Source of the DNA: JABDMH01 sp965223105
Lineage (GTDB): Bacteria > Bacteroidota > Bacteroidia > Chitinophagales > Saprospiraceae
Direction of reading: 5' to 3'
DNA: 64,000 nt
NCBI GenBank assembly: GCA_965223105.1
Contig: OZ244987.1
Span: forward strand, 2,604,001-2,668,000
Numbering within the stretch: the first letter of the stretch is position 1; each line of letters begins with the position of its first letter. The notes below the pieces were generated by a model. That model saw only the letters and a list, made by a program, of their open reading frames with translations. It searched no databases and had not been told where the DNA came from. Shown here piece by piece: positions 34,388 through 43,478 of this stretch. A program made the translations under genes and the position numbers.

Positions 34388-36125
34388 AATATGGTGTTTG
34401 TGCGTCAGCATGATTTGGACCCTGTTGTTTCAACTGACCTCAGGTTCTCTGAATCATACCCAAGCACAGGATGATCCTGCCGATCGATTATATGATCTCT
34501 TCGATAAACATGATGAATACCATGACCTCAGGAATGAAAAACCTTTTCCTGATGTACTACCTGATCAGCAAAGGCAATATTCCGTCTACCTGAGTCAAAC
34601 TCTTGAGGCACTTTCGGAATTGCCTTTTGATAAACTTGAAAGGAGAAATCAGATTAATCACCAGGTATTCAAATACATCTATGAGAATCGATTGGCAGAA
34701 ATTGATTTGGAAATGTATCTCATACCCTTTAATGCTGAAGGGGGTTTTTACAATAGACTTACGGGAAATCCTGCGTACTTTGCCAACAAAGAGGACTACG
34801 AAGAATATGGAGAAAAATTAACGGCTTTGCCACAATTCTTACGAGACAATATCCAGCTGATGCGCCTCGGCATGGAAAAGGGGATAGTCTCGCCAAGGTT
34901 GATAGCTGAAAACTACAAGGTTCTCACAAAGCCGTATATGGAGATGGACATTGACTCGCACCTGCTTTTTCGTCCATATCTTGCCAAACCTGATTTCTAT
35001 GAACAAGAGGACTGGAATGAGATCAGGGATCATGCCTTCCGGTGGATCAAGGACAGCATTTTGACCAGCTACCAGTATTTGGACTCCTTTATGGCTAGGG
35101 TCTACCTGCCAGCTGCCCGATCAGGCATTGGTATTTATGAGGTGACCCGAGGCAAGGAATGGTACGAACAAAGGATCGCTTATTATACAAGCCTTGACCT
35201 ATCTCCCGAAGACGTCTTTACCACCGGACAAAAGGAGGTCGAGCGCATCCGAAAGGAAATGCAAGAAATCATTGAAAGTCTGGCGTTTCAAGGTTCGTTC
35301 GAAGATTTTGTTGAATTTCTAAGGACGGATGATCAATTTTATGCCAAAACTCCTCGCGACCTTCTAAAGGAAGCATCTTATTTCGCTAAAAGGATTGATG
35401 GCATTCTGCCTAAATATTTCAATCGATTACCGACCTTGCCATATGGGGTTGAACCTGTACCGGCCGCCATTGCTCCCAATTATACCGGTGGAAGGTATTC
35501 GGGAGGATCGTGGGAGAATAATCGCGCTGGTAGCTATTGGGTCAATACCTACAAACTCTCTAGTAGACCTCTCTATGTTCTCCCTTCCCTTACTTTACAT
35601 GAGGCAGTGCCAGGTCACCACTTGCAGATATCACTTGCCAAGGAACTGGATAGCTTGCCGAGATTCCGAAATCAACAGTACATCAGTGCTTTTGGAGAGG
35701 GATGGGCTCTATATACGGAATGGCTGGGAAAGGAAATGGGAATTTACGAAACTCCCTACCAGGATTTTGGCCGTCTTACCTACGAAATGTGGAGGGCATG
35801 CCGTCTGGTTGTAGATGTGGGCATGCATTACAAGGGATGGACTCGTGACCAAGCTTTTGCATTTTTATCGCAGAATACAGCTTTGTCTTTGCATGAATGC
35901 AACACCGAAATAGATCGGTACATCGGCTGGCCAGGTCAGGCAGTTTCGTACAAAATCGGAGAATTGAAAATCAAAGAGCTCAGGAAGCTTGCGGAGGAAG
36001 AACTTGGCAGCAAATTTGATCTGCGCAGCTTTCACGATACAATCCTGGAGAATGGATCAATCCCTCTTTTCATTTTAGAGGACCATGTTAGGCAGTACAT
36101 TCAAAAGATGAAGACATCAAATTGA
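34365..36125 (+). CDS. DUF885 family secreted metallopeptidase-like protein
   Basis: A 586-aa DUF885 protein (a family with dipeptidase/carboxypeptidase-like members, fold related to M32). The signal peptide is part of the first 35 residues (ending near HTQAQ). GTG at 34365 is used here; an ATG at codon 16 (34410, MIWTLLFQLTSG) is the alternative and would remove the 23-bp overlap with the cyclase gene. The metal site is LTLHEAVPGHHLQ (HExxxxHH type) near residue 409, followed by FGEGWALYTEWLG near 442 with the third ligand region. The end has a helical tail. Predicted role is secreted peptide hydrolysis. Confidence 0.85.
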   Translation: MAPSRISKIWCLCVSMIWTLLFQLTSGSLNHTQAQDDPADRLYDLFDKHDEYHDLRNEKPFPDVLPDQQRQYSVYLSQTLEALSELPFDKLERRNQINHQVFKYIYENRLAEIDLEMYLIPFNAEGGFYNRLTGNPAYFANKEDYEEYGEKLTALPQFLRDNIQLMRLGMEKGIVSPRLIAENYKVLTKPYMEMDIDSHLLFRPYLAKPDFYEQEDWNEIRDHAFRWIKDSILTSYQYLDSFMARVYLPAARSGIGIYEVTRGKEWYEQRIAYYTSLDLSPEDVFTTGQKEVERIRKEMQEIIESLAFQGSFEDFVEFLRTDDQFYAKTPRDLLKEASYFAKRIDGILPKYFNRLPTLPYGVEPVPAAIAPNYTGGRYSGGSWENNRAGSYWVNTYKLSSRPLYVLPSLTLHEAVPGHHLQISLAKELDSLPRFRNQQYISAFGEGWALYTEWLGKEMGIYETPYQDFGRLTYEMWRACRLVVDVGMHYKGWTRDQAFAFLSQNTALSLHECNTEIDRYIGWPGQAVSYKIGELKIKELRKLAEEELGSKFDLRSFHDTILENGSIPLFILEDHVRQYIQKMKTSN

Positions 36126-36174
36126 TATGGAAAAAGCCGGCTCCCTGCCCATTGCAGGTAGCCCTTGGGTGATC

Positions 36175-36208
36175 TTTGGCCCTTAGATGATCCTTGCCTA
36201 TCTATTTG
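36175..36208 (+). promoter_or_regulatory. Possible promoter of the Nramp-like operon
   Basis: TTTG (36175-36178), 20 bases, then TATCTATTTG. Spacing fits but the -7 element is imperfect. It lies 37 bp before the TTG start at 36246. Confidence 0.3.
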
Positions 36209-36245
36209 TTATCCGTATCTTGACCTTAATCAAATTTGAATCCCC

Positions 36246-37475
36246 TTGTCTCTTAAAAAGGTATTCCTTTTTTTGGCTTCAATCAGTCCCGGGATCTTTC
36301 TCATTGGCTACAACATCGGTACCGGCAGCATCACCACCATGGCATCTGCCGGTGCAGATTATGGCATGAGCCTAATCTTACCCGTATTGCTCTCGTGCAT
36401 TTTTACCTATTTTCTAATTATCACTTTTGGCCGCTTCACGATCGTCACTGGACAGACTAGTCTGCAGAGTTATCGCAAATATTTTGGTACTCCCATAACT
36501 CTCCTGGTCCTGGTAGCCTTACTGGGCAGCGAATGGATTTCATCGATGGGGGTAATGGCGGTGGTCGTTCAAGTGGTACAAGAGTGGTCAAGACCGCTCA
36601 CACCAAGCAATAACGGTTTCAACCCTGTTTTTATGGCTGGTTTATTTGGGGTATTTATTTACTGGTTGTTTTGGCAGGGAAGTCATAAATTCTTTGAGAA
36701 AATCTTGGCCTTCTTTGTAGCTATGATGGGACTCAGTTTTCTGCTAACTATGTTTATGGTGGTACCCTCTCCTCGGGAAATTCTTGCCGGTCTGAAACCT
36801 TTTATTCCTCAAGAGAGATCTGGTGTCATTTTATTGGCCGGTATGGTTGGAACAACCATGGGAGGAATCTTGTATATCGTCCGATCTATTCTCGTCCAGG
36901 AAAAGGGGTGGAATTTGAAAGATCTTCGCATCGAAAAACGAGATGCTGCGATATCTGCGACATTGATGTTTATTCTCAGTTTTGCGGTCATGGCTGCTGC
37001 TGCGGGTACATTACATCGTAAGGGTCTTCATATCGATAATGCCATTGACATGGTAAGGCTTCTTGAACCACTCGCCGGTCGATTTGCCACATCAATTTTT
37101 GTTGCTGGAATTGTGTGCGCAGGTATCTCTTCACTTTTTCCTATCGTTTTACTTGCTCCCTGGTTATTGGCGGACTTTCGGGGAACGCCAAGAGATTTGT
37201 CAAGTACAGAATCCAGACTTCTGGTGTTGTTTGGCGTGATGTTGGGTATGGTTGTACCGATATTTGGTGGTCGTCCAGTGTTGGTGTTGATTTTCTCTCA
37301 AGCGCTTACCCTACTGGCAACACCACTGATACTGCTGCTGATGTGGATCCTATGCAATCGAACTAAGCTGATGCGAGAACATGCATTTACTTTAAGTCAA
37401 AATACAATTATGGCTCTTATTTTCCTTTTCACCCTTGTGCTCACTATTGTTGGCACCGCTGAAATGATTGGTTGA
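36246..37475 (+). CDS. Divergent Nramp-family-like membrane transporter
   Basis: A 409-aa membrane protein with about eleven helices, related to Nramp/divalent metal transporters of the LeuT/APC fold. The start is TTG; an in-frame stop lies just two codons upstream and later ATGs would lose helix 1. In helix 1 the metal-binding DPGN motif is replaced (SPGIFLIGYNIGTGS, residues 14-28). In helix 6 the MPH motif is replaced by a GTTMGGILYIVRS stretch (Met kept, Pro and His replaced by Gly). The canonical ligands are therefore missing and the substrate is probably not a typical divalent metal, or is bound differently. It is the first gene of a tight five-gene run. Confidence 0.75.
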   Translation: MSLKKVFLFLASISPGIFLIGYNIGTGSITTMASAGADYGMSLILPVLLSCIFTYFLIITFGRFTIVTGQTSLQSYRKYFGTPITLLVLVALLGSEWISSMGVMAVVVQVVQEWSRPLTPSNNGFNPVFMAGLFGVFIYWLFWQGSHKFFEKILAFFVAMMGLSFLLTMFMVVPSPREILAGLKPFIPQERSGVILLAGMVGTTMGGILYIVRSILVQEKGWNLKDLRIEKRDAAISATLMFILSFAVMAAAAGTLHRKGLHIDNAIDMVRLLEPLAGRFATSIFVAGIVCAGISSLFPIVLLAPWLLADFRGTPRDLSSTESRLLVLFGVMLGMVVPIFGGRPVLVLIFSQALTLLATPLILLLMWILCNRTKLMREHAFTLSQNTIMALIFLFTLVLTIVGTAEMIG

Positions 37476-37481
37476 TCAATC

Positions 37482-38246
37482 ATGGAATTTCAGTGTTACC
37501 TCCAGGTGATTGTTATGGCCCTAATGATCCAGTTTTCATCTTGTTCGGGAAAAGCGGTTTCCGATGTTACAGATTCGTTTTCGCATATTACTGATCTCAA
37601 CGCCAGGCAATTGTTGGAAAATGCCTGTAATGGCAGTGGATATGAGAAGTGGTTAACCATAAGTAGACTGGAATTTACTAAGCACACTATGCTGTTTGAC
37701 TCTACCGGACTTGTAGAGTTGGAGCGTCATCAAGATATCATGATTGAAAAGGACAGTCGTCGAATACAAATTTCCTGGAGTGAGAATGGGGTAAGCCATA
37801 AGATCATTAAAGAAGGCGAAGAGATATACCAATATGAGGGCGAGAAGCAGCTTGATAATCCTCGGGAGTCAAGTTTATGGAACACTGTCTTGAGTACAGA
37901 ATATGTCATGAATATTCCCTTTAAACTTCTCGAGCCGGGGTATACCCTGCATTACGAAGGAATCGATTCCATCCCAAGGATTGGCACCTCTCACGCCCTA
38001 ATGGCCAAGTACTCAGAATCGGTCGATACCTGGTGGCATTACTATGAAATTGAAACCTATCGACAGGTGGGTTATAAGGTGAAACACCTCGATCACATCA
38101 GCCTAGTTGTCAATGAAGATCTTACTGAAAAGAGTGGAATTCTTTGGCCGAAAAAAAGAACCAGTTACCGCGTGAATGAAGATGGACAGATCATGTTCCT
38201 TCGAGCTAAATATGACTATGATAATTATCAAATCTCTCGTCAATGA
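37482..38246 (+). CDS. Hypothetical lipoprotein
   Basis: A 254-aa protein, lipoprotein signal MEFQCYLQVIVMALMIQFSSC with modified Cys at 21 (lipobox FSSC). The mature part (WLTISRLEFTKHTML, RRIQISWSENGVSH, EEIYQYEGEKQ, and YRQVGYKVKHLDHIS) has the strand pattern of LolA/LolB-like or outer-membrane lipoprotein-sorting folds, but I cannot assign a family. It begins 6 bp after the Nramp-like gene and its TGA overlaps the next ATG (ATGA), so it belongs to that operon. It may be an envelope partner in substrate handling. Confidence 0.7.
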   Translation: MEFQCYLQVIVMALMIQFSSCSGKAVSDVTDSFSHITDLNARQLLENACNGSGYEKWLTISRLEFTKHTMLFDSTGLVELERHQDIMIEKDSRRIQISWSENGVSHKIIKEGEEIYQYEGEKQLDNPRESSLWNTVLSTEYVMNIPFKLLEPGYTLHYEGIDSIPRIGTSHALMAKYSESVDTWWHYYEIETYRQVGYKVKHLDHISLVVNEDLTEKSGILWPKKRTSYRVNEDGQIMFLRAKYDYDNYQISRQ

Positions 38247-39151
38247 ATTTCCTACCTGAAAATTTTGTATGTGCATATCTATATGTGATCTCAAAGTATG
38301 GATATCCTCCACCTGCAAAAGACATTGAAAAGTACATGCGAGAAATGTCGCAATTGGGATTTCGTCAGATAGAACTCGAAGGTATTGGGTCTGCACATAT
38401 TACCCAAATGTATGAGAGGAGGGAAAATATAAAATTAATTTTGGATAAACTTGGTATTTCAGTACCGGTTTATTGCACTGTTTTACCAAAATTGTCTTCC
38501 ATGGTTCCTGGTCAGGACTATGATGAGCAACGGAAATTGCTCGAAATAGGTTGCCAGACTGCACGACACATTGGGGCTAATTTCTTGTTGGATAACGGTC
38601 CTCTCCCACCATACTCCTTCGATAAAAAGCATGCCATTAATCGTCACTACGATCTTAGAATTTTGGCTGATGCTCGATTGCCTACGGGTTTTTCTTGGAG
38701 CACTTTTTACGGTCAGCTGGTAGAAATATTTCAGGATGTATGTGACATATGTAGTCAATATGGCCTGACTTATCTCCTACATCCGGCCACAGGTGTTCTC
38801 TGCTCAACACCGGAATCATTCCTGGCTTTTCACAGGGATGTTGACCGAAACAATTTGGGTTTTAATTTTGATACGGCGAATCTAATAGCACTCAAACAAA
38901 ATCTTTCTCTTGCCCTCGAAATGCTCATTGATCACTCACCATATATTCACCTCTCGGATACAGGCATTCACGATCACCAGCATTTGCCCCTGGGCAATGG
39001 TATCATAGCGTGGGATACCTTCTTTAATGAACTCAGAAGAAAGAAATATGACGGTCTTCTTGGAATAGATATTGGAGGCGCTGAGTCAGGCGTTAGAGAA
39101 TTGGATCAAGCTTATCTAAGCGCTGTAGATTTTATTACAAAGAGACTATAA
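38243..39151 (+). CDS. Sugar phosphate isomerase/epimerase family protein
   Basis: A 302-aa AP-endonuclease-2-type TIM barrel. Recognised pieces are the opening strand, the metal-site Glu in FRQIELEGIG (about residues 37-46), LLHPATGVLC near residue 178 (His ligand), FNFDTANLIA (Asp, near 210), IHLSDTGIHDHQHLPLGNG (within 235-255) with His/Asp ligands, and GLLGIDIGG near 275. These are typical for isomerases and epimerases of this superfamily that use a metal ion. No signal peptide, so it works in the cytoplasm on an imported compound. It is translationally coupled to the preceding lipoprotein gene (4-bp overlap). Confidence 0.8.
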   Translation: MNFLPENFVCAYLYVISKYGYPPPAKDIEKYMREMSQLGFRQIELEGIGSAHITQMYERRENIKLILDKLGISVPVYCTVLPKLSSMVPGQDYDEQRKLLEIGCQTARHIGANFLLDNGPLPPYSFDKKHAINRHYDLRILADARLPTGFSWSTFYGQLVEIFQDVCDICSQYGLTYLLHPATGVLCSTPESFLAFHRDVDRNNLGFNFDTANLIALKQNLSLALEMLIDHSPYIHLSDTGIHDHQHLPLGNGIIAWDTFFNELRRKKYDGLLGIDIGGAESGVRELDQAYLSAVDFITKRL

Positions 39152-39161
39152 TGTAACCTCT

Positions 39162-40613
39162 ATGCACAGTAATAATCAGGGAAAGTTAATCCTATATTTA
39201 GTTCTTGGGCTTTTTATGATATGCTGCCACCAGGTTCCTGAAAAGCAAGAAGTCGTCACTCTTGAAAGTATTGCCAGTAACTTTGATCAATATAGGGAGC
39301 CAGTAATTTCAGAACGAAGATTTAAACACAAAGATTTGGTTCCTGTTATTGAGGATTTACCTGATGACATCTTTTCCATTTCAGTACTTGGCAGATCGAT
39401 TGAGGGCAGGGAAATCTATCTAATAAAGCTCGGTTCTGGGCCAGAGAAAGTACTGTTGTGGTCGCAGATGCATGGCAATGAACCCACCGCTACGATGGCA
39501 ATTATGGATTTGTTTCGATATTTTCAATCGAATGAATTCTCGTCAGCATTCGTGCAAAATATCTTGGGAAAATTGACCTTGTATTTTATTCCCATGCTAA
39601 ATCCTGATGGTGCGGAAAATTATGTTCGTAGAAATGCGATTGATGTTGATTTGAATCGTGATGCACTGCGTTTGTCTTGTCCTGAGTCCCAAATATTGAA
39701 GCTTGCTCGTGACTCAATCCAGGCAGATTGGGGATTTAATTTACATGATCAAAACCGCTACCATTCTGCTGGTGCAAACGCTAAGACAGCCAGTATTTCC
39801 TTCTTGGCTCCAGCTTACAATGATGAGAAGGATTGGAATTTGGTTCGAACTCGTGCTATGCAAGTGATTGTGAGACTCAATGAGACAATTCAGACCTACT
39901 TACCTGGCCATGTCGGAAGGTACGATGATACTTTTGAGCCCAGAGCTTTTGGAGATAACATGCAGAAGTGGGGCTCCAGTACAATCTTGATTGAAACTGG
40001 AGGACTAAAGAATGACCGTGAAAAACAAGAATTACGGAAGCTCAATTTTATCATGCTTTTGAGGGCATTCCACTCGATTGCCAACAAAGACTATGCAGAT
40101 GCAGGGCTTGAAGATTATCTTTCTATACCCATGAATCGAAGCCGTCATCATGACTTGATCGTCAGAGAAGTGCAAATATTCAATAATGACAATAAGTATT
40201 TACTTGACTTGGCTTTCCGTCAGTCAGAACATTCCGAAACCAATGGTAAGACCTTCCATCTTCGAGGGTTTATAAGTGATATCGGAGATCTACATAATTT
40301 TCATGGATACAGTGAATTGGCCCCCAACGGCTTTGTGGTGGAATTTGCAAAAGTATTTCCTAAAGTTCTTCCTGATCTGAAGGCACTGGAGAAAATTGAC
40401 CACATACAACACCTGCGTGATGGTTTTGGTTATTGTGTAGTGGAGGATTTTAAAGATACTTATAGGGATAAAAATTTCCTTATTCCGATTAAACCCGGGC
40501 AAGCACCTGACCATTCAATTGCTCTCGGCAGGAACCCTTCCTTTTTTCTTGTCAAAAATGATGTGGCCCATTTTGCAGTAGTAAATGGTAACCTTATTTC
40601 ACTACTAAATTAA
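39162..40613 (+). CDS. M14 family zinc carboxypeptidase, lipoprotein
   Basis: A 483-aa protein with a lipoprotein signal (LGLFMICC, Cys near 21-22). The zinc ligands His104 and Glu107 are in MHGNEPTATM. The substrate-binding block is NPDGAENYVRRNAIDVDLNRD (residues within 147-170), close to the M14 NPDG/NxR pattern. The third zinc His is in NLHDQNRYHSAG near 193, and the catalytic Glu is in ILIETGG near 275. About 180 residues follow the catalytic domain and have no recognised family. Extracytoplasmic hydrolysis of peptides or of amide-linked compounds is likely. Gap to the upstream gene is 10 bp and to the next 6 bp. Confidence 0.85.
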   Translation: MHSNNQGKLILYLVLGLFMICCHQVPEKQEVVTLESIASNFDQYREPVISERRFKHKDLVPVIEDLPDDIFSISVLGRSIEGREIYLIKLGSGPEKVLLWSQMHGNEPTATMAIMDLFRYFQSNEFSSAFVQNILGKLTLYFIPMLNPDGAENYVRRNAIDVDLNRDALRLSCPESQILKLARDSIQADWGFNLHDQNRYHSAGANAKTASISFLAPAYNDEKDWNLVRTRAMQVIVRLNETIQTYLPGHVGRYDDTFEPRAFGDNMQKWGSSTILIETGGLKNDREKQELRKLNFIMLLRAFHSIANKDYADAGLEDYLSIPMNRSRHHDLIVREVQIFNNDNKYLLDLAFRQSEHSETNGKTFHLRGFISDIGDLHNFHGYSELAPNGFVVEFAKVFPKVLPDLKALEKIDHIQHLRDGFGYCVVEDFKDTYRDKNFLIPIKPGQAPDHSIALGRNPSFFLVKNDVAHFAVVNGNLISLLN

Positions 40614-40619
40614 TGCTTC

Positions 40620-41573
40620 ATGCTTGAGAAAATATTTTTTATCCAAGTCCTATTGCTTTTATCAATTTCCATTTTATCACAGACGAGAGCTGAGGGCCCA
40701 TGGTGGCCTCACTCGCAGTGGGGTGCTCATGACCAGGCCGGAGCCTCCAATTGGGTCACCCCTGAGAAAGTGTTGACTGCGGTATCCCTGGTCAGATCTG
40801 GAAAGATCTATGAACTCGGCCACATGTATGAACACCAGATGCCGCTTATTGGCAATCGCAGTTATAAGATGACCATTCCATCTTTTCCCACTTATGGACC
40901 CGATGGCGAGCAAAGAATCGTCTACAATGATGAATTTCTCTGCGCAGAAATCGGCCAGGTGGGTACCCAATTTGACGGGCCTGGCCATGTCGGGAGGCAG
41001 ATCCAAATGGCTGATGGGTCCACAACTGAAGTATTTTATAATGGATTTACCTCCGAAGAATTGAAAGGACCCTATGGGTTGGAAAAACTGGGTGTTGAAA
41101 ACGTCAGGCCATATATCACACGAGGAATCCTGCTGGATGTTGCTGGGTATAAGCAAGTGGATATTCTACCAGATGATTATGAGATTTCGATGGAGGATAT
41201 TGATGGTGCATTGCAGCGGCAAGGGATGAGCTCTGCTGATATTCAACCGGGAGATGCTTTATTGTTTAATGTGGGCCGATGGCGGATGTGGCCCCAACCT
41301 GAGGTGCTGCAGAGTACACCCTACATCAGTGAGGAAGTGGTGAAATGGATTATCAATCGACAGCCTTCTATGATAGGTTCAGATGTTACACTGGACGGTC
41401 ATCATCGGGCAGTACACCTTAAAATCACGATGGAAGAAGGTATCTGGAATCTCGAGTGGATGAAATTTGATGGCTTGCTTGAGGATCAGGTTTATGAATT
41501 CATGTTTGTCTATGCACCTCTTAGGCTCAAGGGAGCTACGGGATCTCCCGGTCGACCAATTGCCGTGCGATAA
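40620..41573 (+). CDS. Secreted cyclase family protein (PF04199-like)
   Basis: A 317-aa protein with signal peptide MLEKIFFIQVLLLLSISILSQ. The family, which includes kynurenine formamidase and polyketide-like cyclases, usually carries HxGTHxDxPxH. Here the segment reads GQVGTQFDGPGHVG (near residue 118-131), with Gln in place of two His, a variant I associate with the larger cyclase-like proteins. LLFNVGRWRMWPQ (near 215-227) and GSDVTLDGHHRAVH (near 257-270, His-rich) follow. Enzyme activity is likely metal-dependent but substrate unknown. It is the last gene of the operon that starts at 36246; the next gene (DUF3179) converges with it. Confidence 0.8.
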   Translation: MLEKIFFIQVLLLLSISILSQTRAEGPWWPHSQWGAHDQAGASNWVTPEKVLTAVSLVRSGKIYELGHMYEHQMPLIGNRSYKMTIPSFPTYGPDGEQRIVYNDEFLCAEIGQVGTQFDGPGHVGRQIQMADGSTTEVFYNGFTSEELKGPYGLEKLGVENVRPYITRGILLDVAGYKQVDILPDDYEISMEDIDGALQRQGMSSADIQPGDALLFNVGRWRMWPQPEVLQSTPYISEEVVKWIINRQPSMIGSDVTLDGHHRAVHLKITMEEGIWNLEWMKFDGLLEDQVYEFMFVYAPLRLKGATGSPGRPIAVR

Positions 41574-41669
41574 AGCCCTACTTTACAGTCTAGAAAATCA
41601 ACCACCTTGTCGCATGCGCACTTTTTTCTGATGACATCGAGGGGCCAATAAGAAGTGGGAGGAGGTTGC

Positions 41670-42809
41670 TCAGTAGACTTCACTTTCTGGATGAAATGCA
41701 AACCATGCAAAGGCAAAATGATTGCTGTGGGGCTCAATAACCAATTTCTTGCCTGCCAGTTGCCCAGATAGACATAATCCAGTGATGTTCCATACCGATC
41801 CGGTTTCAATGTCGATAAACTGGCCCTTCTTCTTCTGAAAGTTTAACACCCTACCATCGACAGTTCGATCAAACACGGTTGCACTGCCTACCTTCTTGGA
41901 TAATTTAATTAGTGCATCATCGAGTACTGAGACTGCGTCTCCCTTGTAAAAAATGACAACATGCTTGTCTTCAAAACTATCATTAACAACTACCTCTTTC
42001 CGAATTTTTGAAAAGGGATATATTTTACTCTTTCCATTTACTTGAATATCAACAACGCGCTCCATCGGGGGAAGTCGATTGTCTATTTTTTCCGGTTCAA
42101 AAAAATGTACATAAGGGGATGCATCCATTTGGTCATATCCTTCGTAGGGATTTTTTCCATAGCGTGTAGCTGCCCGAGTACCATTGTTTGGAGATAAAAT
42201 GCCCCCGTCCGGGTATCGATCAAAAAACTCTTCTACCGATAGCACCAAGGATGGAATAACATTTAGATAGGCGCCGGCAAATTTGCCCACTATGGCTTGG
42301 CCGGTAAATTGCTGCCACAATGTATGAGACTCTCGATCGGCCATGACCATGTCGCTATTTCTAAGTAGGCCAGAAACCTCAAATTCCAATAGGAATTCTT
42401 GCCCATCGTAGATGAAACGACGGTCGTAGACAATGCTGGCATTGCACAGTGGGCAATAAGTTGGTAGAATGGGTACACTACCCAATGTATCATTTGACAT
42501 TTCATGCATGGTCAGCATATTCAAAGGATATGCCTTGGCCTTTCCGTTGATCTCAACGACGATTGCCGGCTCATGCTTATAAAAGGACTTTAATCCCTCA
42601 TCTTTGGACAAGAATCTCGGATAATCAATGGCAGGAAAAGTACCTCTGGGTACAACCATCGTGAGCTCATTTAGAGGTACAATGTTTTTACCGATCTCCG
42701 TATCCCACTCAAAAGCTAGTCCACGAGGATTGTTAAATTGTGCAGCGACCGAGTTCACTGATAAAACCAAGTATATGTAGGCAAGACTCTTTAATAATCT
42801 CAAACGCAT
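41670..42809 (-). CDS. DUF3179 family secreted protein
   Basis: A 379-aa protein with a signal peptide (SLAYIYLVLSVNSVAAQF, cleavage about residue 24). The hallmark MHEMSNDTLGSVPILPTYCPLCNASIVYDR region (residues 100-131; two Cys in YCPLCNA) identifies DUF3179. Other conserved parts are LLRNSDMVMADRESHTLWQQ and the C-terminal VIEPHSNHFAFAWFAFHPES. The biochemical function of the family is unknown; members are common in marine bacteria and often sit with membrane or redox genes. A -7-like TACGTTTG lies at 42873-42880 (minus strand) with TTG 24 bases upstream. Confidence 0.88.
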   Translation of the reverse strand: MRLRLLKSLAYIYLVLSVNSVAAQFNNPRGLAFEWDTEIGKNIVPLNELTMVVPRGTFPAIDYPRFLSKDEGLKSFYKHEPAIVVEINGKAKAYPLNMLTMHEMSNDTLGSVPILPTYCPLCNASIVYDRRFIYDGQEFLLEFEVSGLLRNSDMVMADRESHTLWQQFTGQAIVGKFAGAYLNVIPSLVLSVEEFFDRYPDGGILSPNNGTRAATRYGKNPYEGYDQMDASPYVHFFEPEKIDNRLPPMERVVDIQVNGKSKIYPFSKIRKEVVVNDSFEDKHVVIFYKGDAVSVLDDALIKLSKKVGSATVFDRTVDGRVLNFQKKKGQFIDIETGSVWNITGLCLSGQLAGKKLVIEPHSNHFAFAWFAFHPESEVY

Positions 42810-42934
42810 GCTATAGTAAAATACAATTGCTGCGGTAAAATGTTGTCGAATTATGGGACAAGTGTCGTCTCACAAACGTAATCAAACCAATATCGATTAC
42901 TCTACAACCTGATTCGTAAATATTTCATTTAGGC

Positions 42935-43246
42935 TTAAAAGTAATGGCGAACGGTTAACATCACAAAAATCGTCGCCGCAGCAACGAGAAGCATTAAGAA
43001 GAGTTCCCGCAATGTTGACTTTACGGTCTGTTGTGAAATTGTCTTCGGGGAATGACCTTTCGGGTTCTCAAAAATCTCTAGCAGGTTATCACTATCACCC
43101 TGTATTTTTTCCCATTCATATGGAAAAGGTTCTGAATATTTGTTCGGCATCATTAAGTATTTACTGGCACCTGATAATATAGTTGGCAAGATGACTAGAT
43201 CAAATTGAGATCGACCTAAAGGCTTATAAAATCGACGAGGCTTCAT
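42935..43246 (-). CDS. Small tail-anchored membrane protein, unknown
   Basis: A 103-aa protein with a soluble N-terminal part (basic start MKPRRFYKPLGRSQ; a central YEWEKIQGDSDNLLEIFENPKG) and one C-terminal membrane helix, LREL followed by FLMLLVAAATIFVMLTV, with a short RHYF end. I do not recognise it. The arrangement suggests an inner-membrane protein with a large cytoplasmic N-terminus. It lies 125 bp from DUF3179 and 232 bp from the glycosidase-like gene, all minus strand. Coding reality is moderate. Confidence 0.5.
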   Translation of the reverse strand: MKPRRFYKPLGRSQFDLVILPTILSGASKYLMMPNKYSEPFPYEWEKIQGDSDNLLEIFENPKGHSPKTISQQTVKSTLRELFLMLLVAAATIFVMLTVRHYF

Positions 43247-43478
43247 CGAATAAGAATTCTCTGGAGATTGCTTAAAATCTATGTAGATTCCCCTCGACGA
43301 TCAGGTATGTATTGAGTCACAATTGACCTCTAGCGGGATGAAGAAAACAAAACGCGCTGAATGTTCAGATTTGAGATTTTAGTACTCTCATTTCACCTTC
43401 CTGGAAATGAAATACTTACAGGTAATTTAGATCACCATGAAGGGGGCAGTATTTTGCCCGTGACCAGCAGATCAAAAG

